NCBI RefSeq assembly: GCF_018853465.1
Contig: NZ_JABBOU010000108.1
Span: 1 to 7,608 of the forward strand
DNA: 7,608 nucleotides
Direction of reading: 5' to 3'
Origin: Acidithiobacillus montserratensis
Lineage (GTDB): Bacteria; Pseudomonadota; Gammaproteobacteria; Acidithiobacillales; Acidithiobacillaceae
Positions 5,785-7,608 of the stretch are shown here, piece after piece (position 1 is the first letter of the stretch; every line of letters begins with the position of its first letter). A model generated the notes under the pieces. The model was not told the DNA's origin, made no database searches, and saw nothing but the letters and a program-made list of their open reading frames with translations. The position numbers and the translations under genes are program-made.

Positions 5785-7608
5785 TCAAGCCGGGCGAGCC
5801 ATCCAGGGCCGCATCCATTTCAAACGTAAACTGTTGCTGAGCACAAATACCGAAGACATGCCCATGGCCAGTCCCGCCAGCATGGGATTGAGCTGAAAAC
5901 CCCAGGGTATCAGCACTCCTGCGGCCACCGGAATCAAGAGAATGTTGTAAAAAAATGCCCAGAATAAATTGCCACGGATGGTCGCCATGGTTTTTCGCGA
6001 CGCTTGTATGGCCGTCACCAGTGCGGCCAGATCCCCATGGGTCAGGGTCAGGTCGGCAGTCTCCATCGCTATATCAGTACCAGTGGCCATGGCCAGACCC
6101 ACATCCGCCTGAGCCAGAGCGGGAGCATCATTGATCCCGTCGCCCACAAAAGCCACTTTGCCCCCCTGAGCTTGCAACTGCTTGACAATATTGGCCTTGT
6201 CCTGGGGGAGCACCTCAGCATGGAATATGGGCAATTGCAGGCTTTCCGCCAGCTGACGCGCCGCAGCCTGACTATCACCGGTAATCATCACCAGACGCAA
6301 ACCCATACGGGTCAAGTAGCGGATGACGGCACCCGCTTCGGGGCGCAGTTGATCCTGAATCAAGATGTTACCCGACATCTGCCCCTCCACGGCCAGATAA
6401 ACCCAGGTTCCGACAGATTGCATATCTACTAGATCGCATGTGTCCGTGGCGATGCCTTGCTCCCGCATCCACGCCGCAGAACCCAGCAGCACCTGTTGAC
6501 CGTGCACGACACCCGCGACGCCGCGTCCGGCTGTAGCCTGAAAATGACTGACGGAAGGCAGGCTGATTTCCTTTTCTCTGGCAGCCCTGACAATGGCGCG
6601 GGCCAGGGGATGCTCCGAGGCTGATTCCAAAGCAGCCGCCAACTCCAGAACCTGCCGGGGATTATCCGCCCTGATTTCCCCCACCGTAGGCTTTCCCGAA
6701 GTCAGGGTACCCGTCTTGTCCAGACAGATCGTGTTCACCTGGGCCAGAGTCTCCAGGGCCAGACCCCTGCGGAACAACACTCCCAGTTCCGCCGCACGCC
6801 CGGTGCCCACCATAACGGCTGCGGGAGTCGCAAGACCCATGGCACAGGGACAGGCTACCACCAGCACCGCCACCGCTGACAACACCGCGATGCTGATGGC
6901 CGGGCTCGGTCCCAGCAGCAACCAGAGGACAAAACTGAGCAGAGCAATACCAATCACCAGTGGCGTGAATACCCGGACCACGCGGTCGGCCAGCCCCTGA
7001 ATCGGTAATTTGCCCGCCTGGGCCTGCTCGACCATGCGAACAATATGCGCCATAACGGTATCCTGACCAACAGCTTTCGCCTCGATAATCAGCCGCCCCA
7101 TGCCATTGATCGTAGCACTCATCACCGCGTCCCCGGCTTGCTTGGACTCAGGGAGAGGCTCACCAGTCAGCATGGAAGCATCTACCGACGATTCTCCTTC
7201 CAGCACAACGCCATCCACCGGCAAGCGTTCTCCCGGTCTGACCAGCAGGTGATCCCCCGCCCGGATCTGATCTAAAGGTACCCGCTGCTCCTCTCCGTTC
7301 CTGATCAGCAGGGCATCTTTGGCCTGCAGACTGGCGAGATGCCGAAGCGCCGTCGATGCCCGCCCCTTGGCCAGTTCTTCCAGATATTTACCCAGAAGAA
7401 TGGCAGCAATTACCACAGCTGCAGAGTCAAAATAGACGTGCTCCCCGACCTGCCGGAACCATTCCGGAAATATCAGCACGATCATGCTGAATAGCCAGGC
7501 GGCCCCGGTCCCTGTTGCCACCAGGGAATTCATGTCGGGGGACAAGTGGCGGTAAGCGATCAGCCCGGGACGGAAAAAACGCCGACCCGGACCTGCCAGC
7601 GCCAGCGT
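5785..7608 (-). CDS. copA: Cu(+)-exporting P1B-type ATPase (CopA-like), N-terminal part cut by window edge
   Basis: The last 607 residues of an inner-membrane copper pump that couples ATP hydrolysis to Cu(+) export to the periplasm. The frame is open to the right edge ([12 protein letters not shown] at residues 4-15), so the N-terminal metal-binding domain(s) and first helices are outside the window. Visible in order (residue 1 is the first codon in the window): actuator TGEP (148-151), membrane CPC (253-255), phosphorylation site DKTGT with Asp297, the P1B hallmark His-Pro (333-334), TGD (443-445), GDGIND (489-494), then the last two helices. The N-x6-Y-N-x4-P pattern (547-560) and M-x-x-S-S-x-x-V (582-589), with the CPC, are the P1B-1 set that indicates Cu(+) or Ag(+) rather than Zn or Co. 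All catalytic residues are intact. Internal ATG or TTG codons near 7530-7545 are not the true start. No cueR-like regulator or chaperone is visible. Confidence 0.95.
   Translation of the reverse strand, partial: TLALAGPGRRFFRPGLIAYRHLSPDMNSLVATGTGAAWLFSMIVLIFPEWFRQVGEHVYFDSAAVVIAAILLGKYLEELAKGRASTALRHLASLQAKDALLIRNGEEQRVPLDQIRAGDHLLVRPGERLPVDGVVLEGESSVDASMLTGEPLPESKQAGDAVMSATINGMGRLIIEAKAVGQDTVMAHIVRMVEQAQAGKLPIQGLADRVVRVFTPLVIGIALLSFVLWLLLGPSPAISIAVLSAVAVLVVACPCAMGLATPAAVMVGTGRAAELGVLFRRGLALETLAQVNTICLDKTGTLTSGKPTVGEIRADNPRQVLELAAALESASEHPLARAIVRAAREKEISLPSVSHFQATAGRGVAGVVHGQQVLLGSAAWMREQGIATDTCDLVDMQSVGTWVYLAVEGQMSGNILIQDQLRPEAGAVIRYLTRMGLRLVMITGDSQAAARQLAESLQLPIFHAEVLPQDKANIVKQLQAQGGKVAFVGDGINDAPALAQADVGLAMATGTDIAMETADLTLTHGDLAALVTAIQASRKTMATIRGNLFWAFFYNILLIPVAAGVLIPWGFQLNPMLAGLAMGMSSVFVLSNSLRLKWMRPWMARPA

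Noticed and set aside
5785..7545. Treating the copper ATPase as a complete 586-aa protein starting with TTG at 7545
   Set aside because: The frame stays open to the window edge and encodes the conserved [12 protein letters not shown] segment upstream. The protein would also lack its first membrane helices, so it is a larger gene cut by the edge.
485..7608. A combined metal-resistance island joining the 'heavy-metal-binding' YbjQ-like genes and the copper ATPase
   Set aside because: The ATPase is separated from the cassette by the ABC transporter and a plus-strand mutarotase gene, and it has its own transcription unit. The 'heavy-metal-binding' label of PF01906 is only putative.

Overview
The window looks like part of a Gram-negative (probably proteobacterial) chromosome of moderate-to-high GC content. 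It is densely packed, has Shine-Dalgarno-led genes, and shows no trace of mobile elements. The YeaD-type mutarotase, the MsbA/ABCB-like half-transporter and the Cu(+) ATPase are all at home in gamma- or betaproteobacteria and in Acidithiobacillus-like acidophiles. The genus is a guess from general style and no single marker fixes it.

Left part (1-2679, all on the minus strand). Four tightly packed genes read from right to left. They are a 126-aa uncharacterised protein, a 325-aa protein with two diverged YbjQ-like (Pfam 'putative heavy-metal-binding', PF01906) units, a 274-aa protein with two further such units, and a PspA/IM30 family protein that runs off the left edge. Gaps are 15 nt, a 4-nt ATGA overlap, and 30 nt, and every start has a good ribosome binding site, so this is almost certainly one operon. 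It is the most interesting part of the window: an apparent envelope-stress cassette in which PspA is paired not with PspB/PspC/PspF but with a doubled set of tandem YbjQ-fold proteins. Three of the four units carry a shared G-x-C-x-Y-H motif.

Middle (2788-4665, minus strand). A complete 625-aa MsbA/ABCB-like ABC half-transporter lies 108 nt upstream of the cassette on the same strand. It may be co-transcribed with the cassette, but no clear promoter or terminator settles this. A short divergent intergenic region (4666-4818) separates it from a plus-strand D-hexose-6-phosphate mutarotase of the YeaD family (4819-5721), whose start is probably 33 nt downstream of the longest possible one.

Right part (5722-7608). 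A 63-nt convergent gap contains an imperfect hairpin. Beyond it is a minus-strand P1B-1 type Cu(+)-exporting ATPase (CopA-like). Its last 607 residues are in the window, and its N-terminal metal-binding domain(s) and first membrane helices lie beyond the right edge.

No tRNA, rRNA, CRISPR array, insertion sequence or attachment site was seen, and no gene-free stretch exceeds 300 bases.
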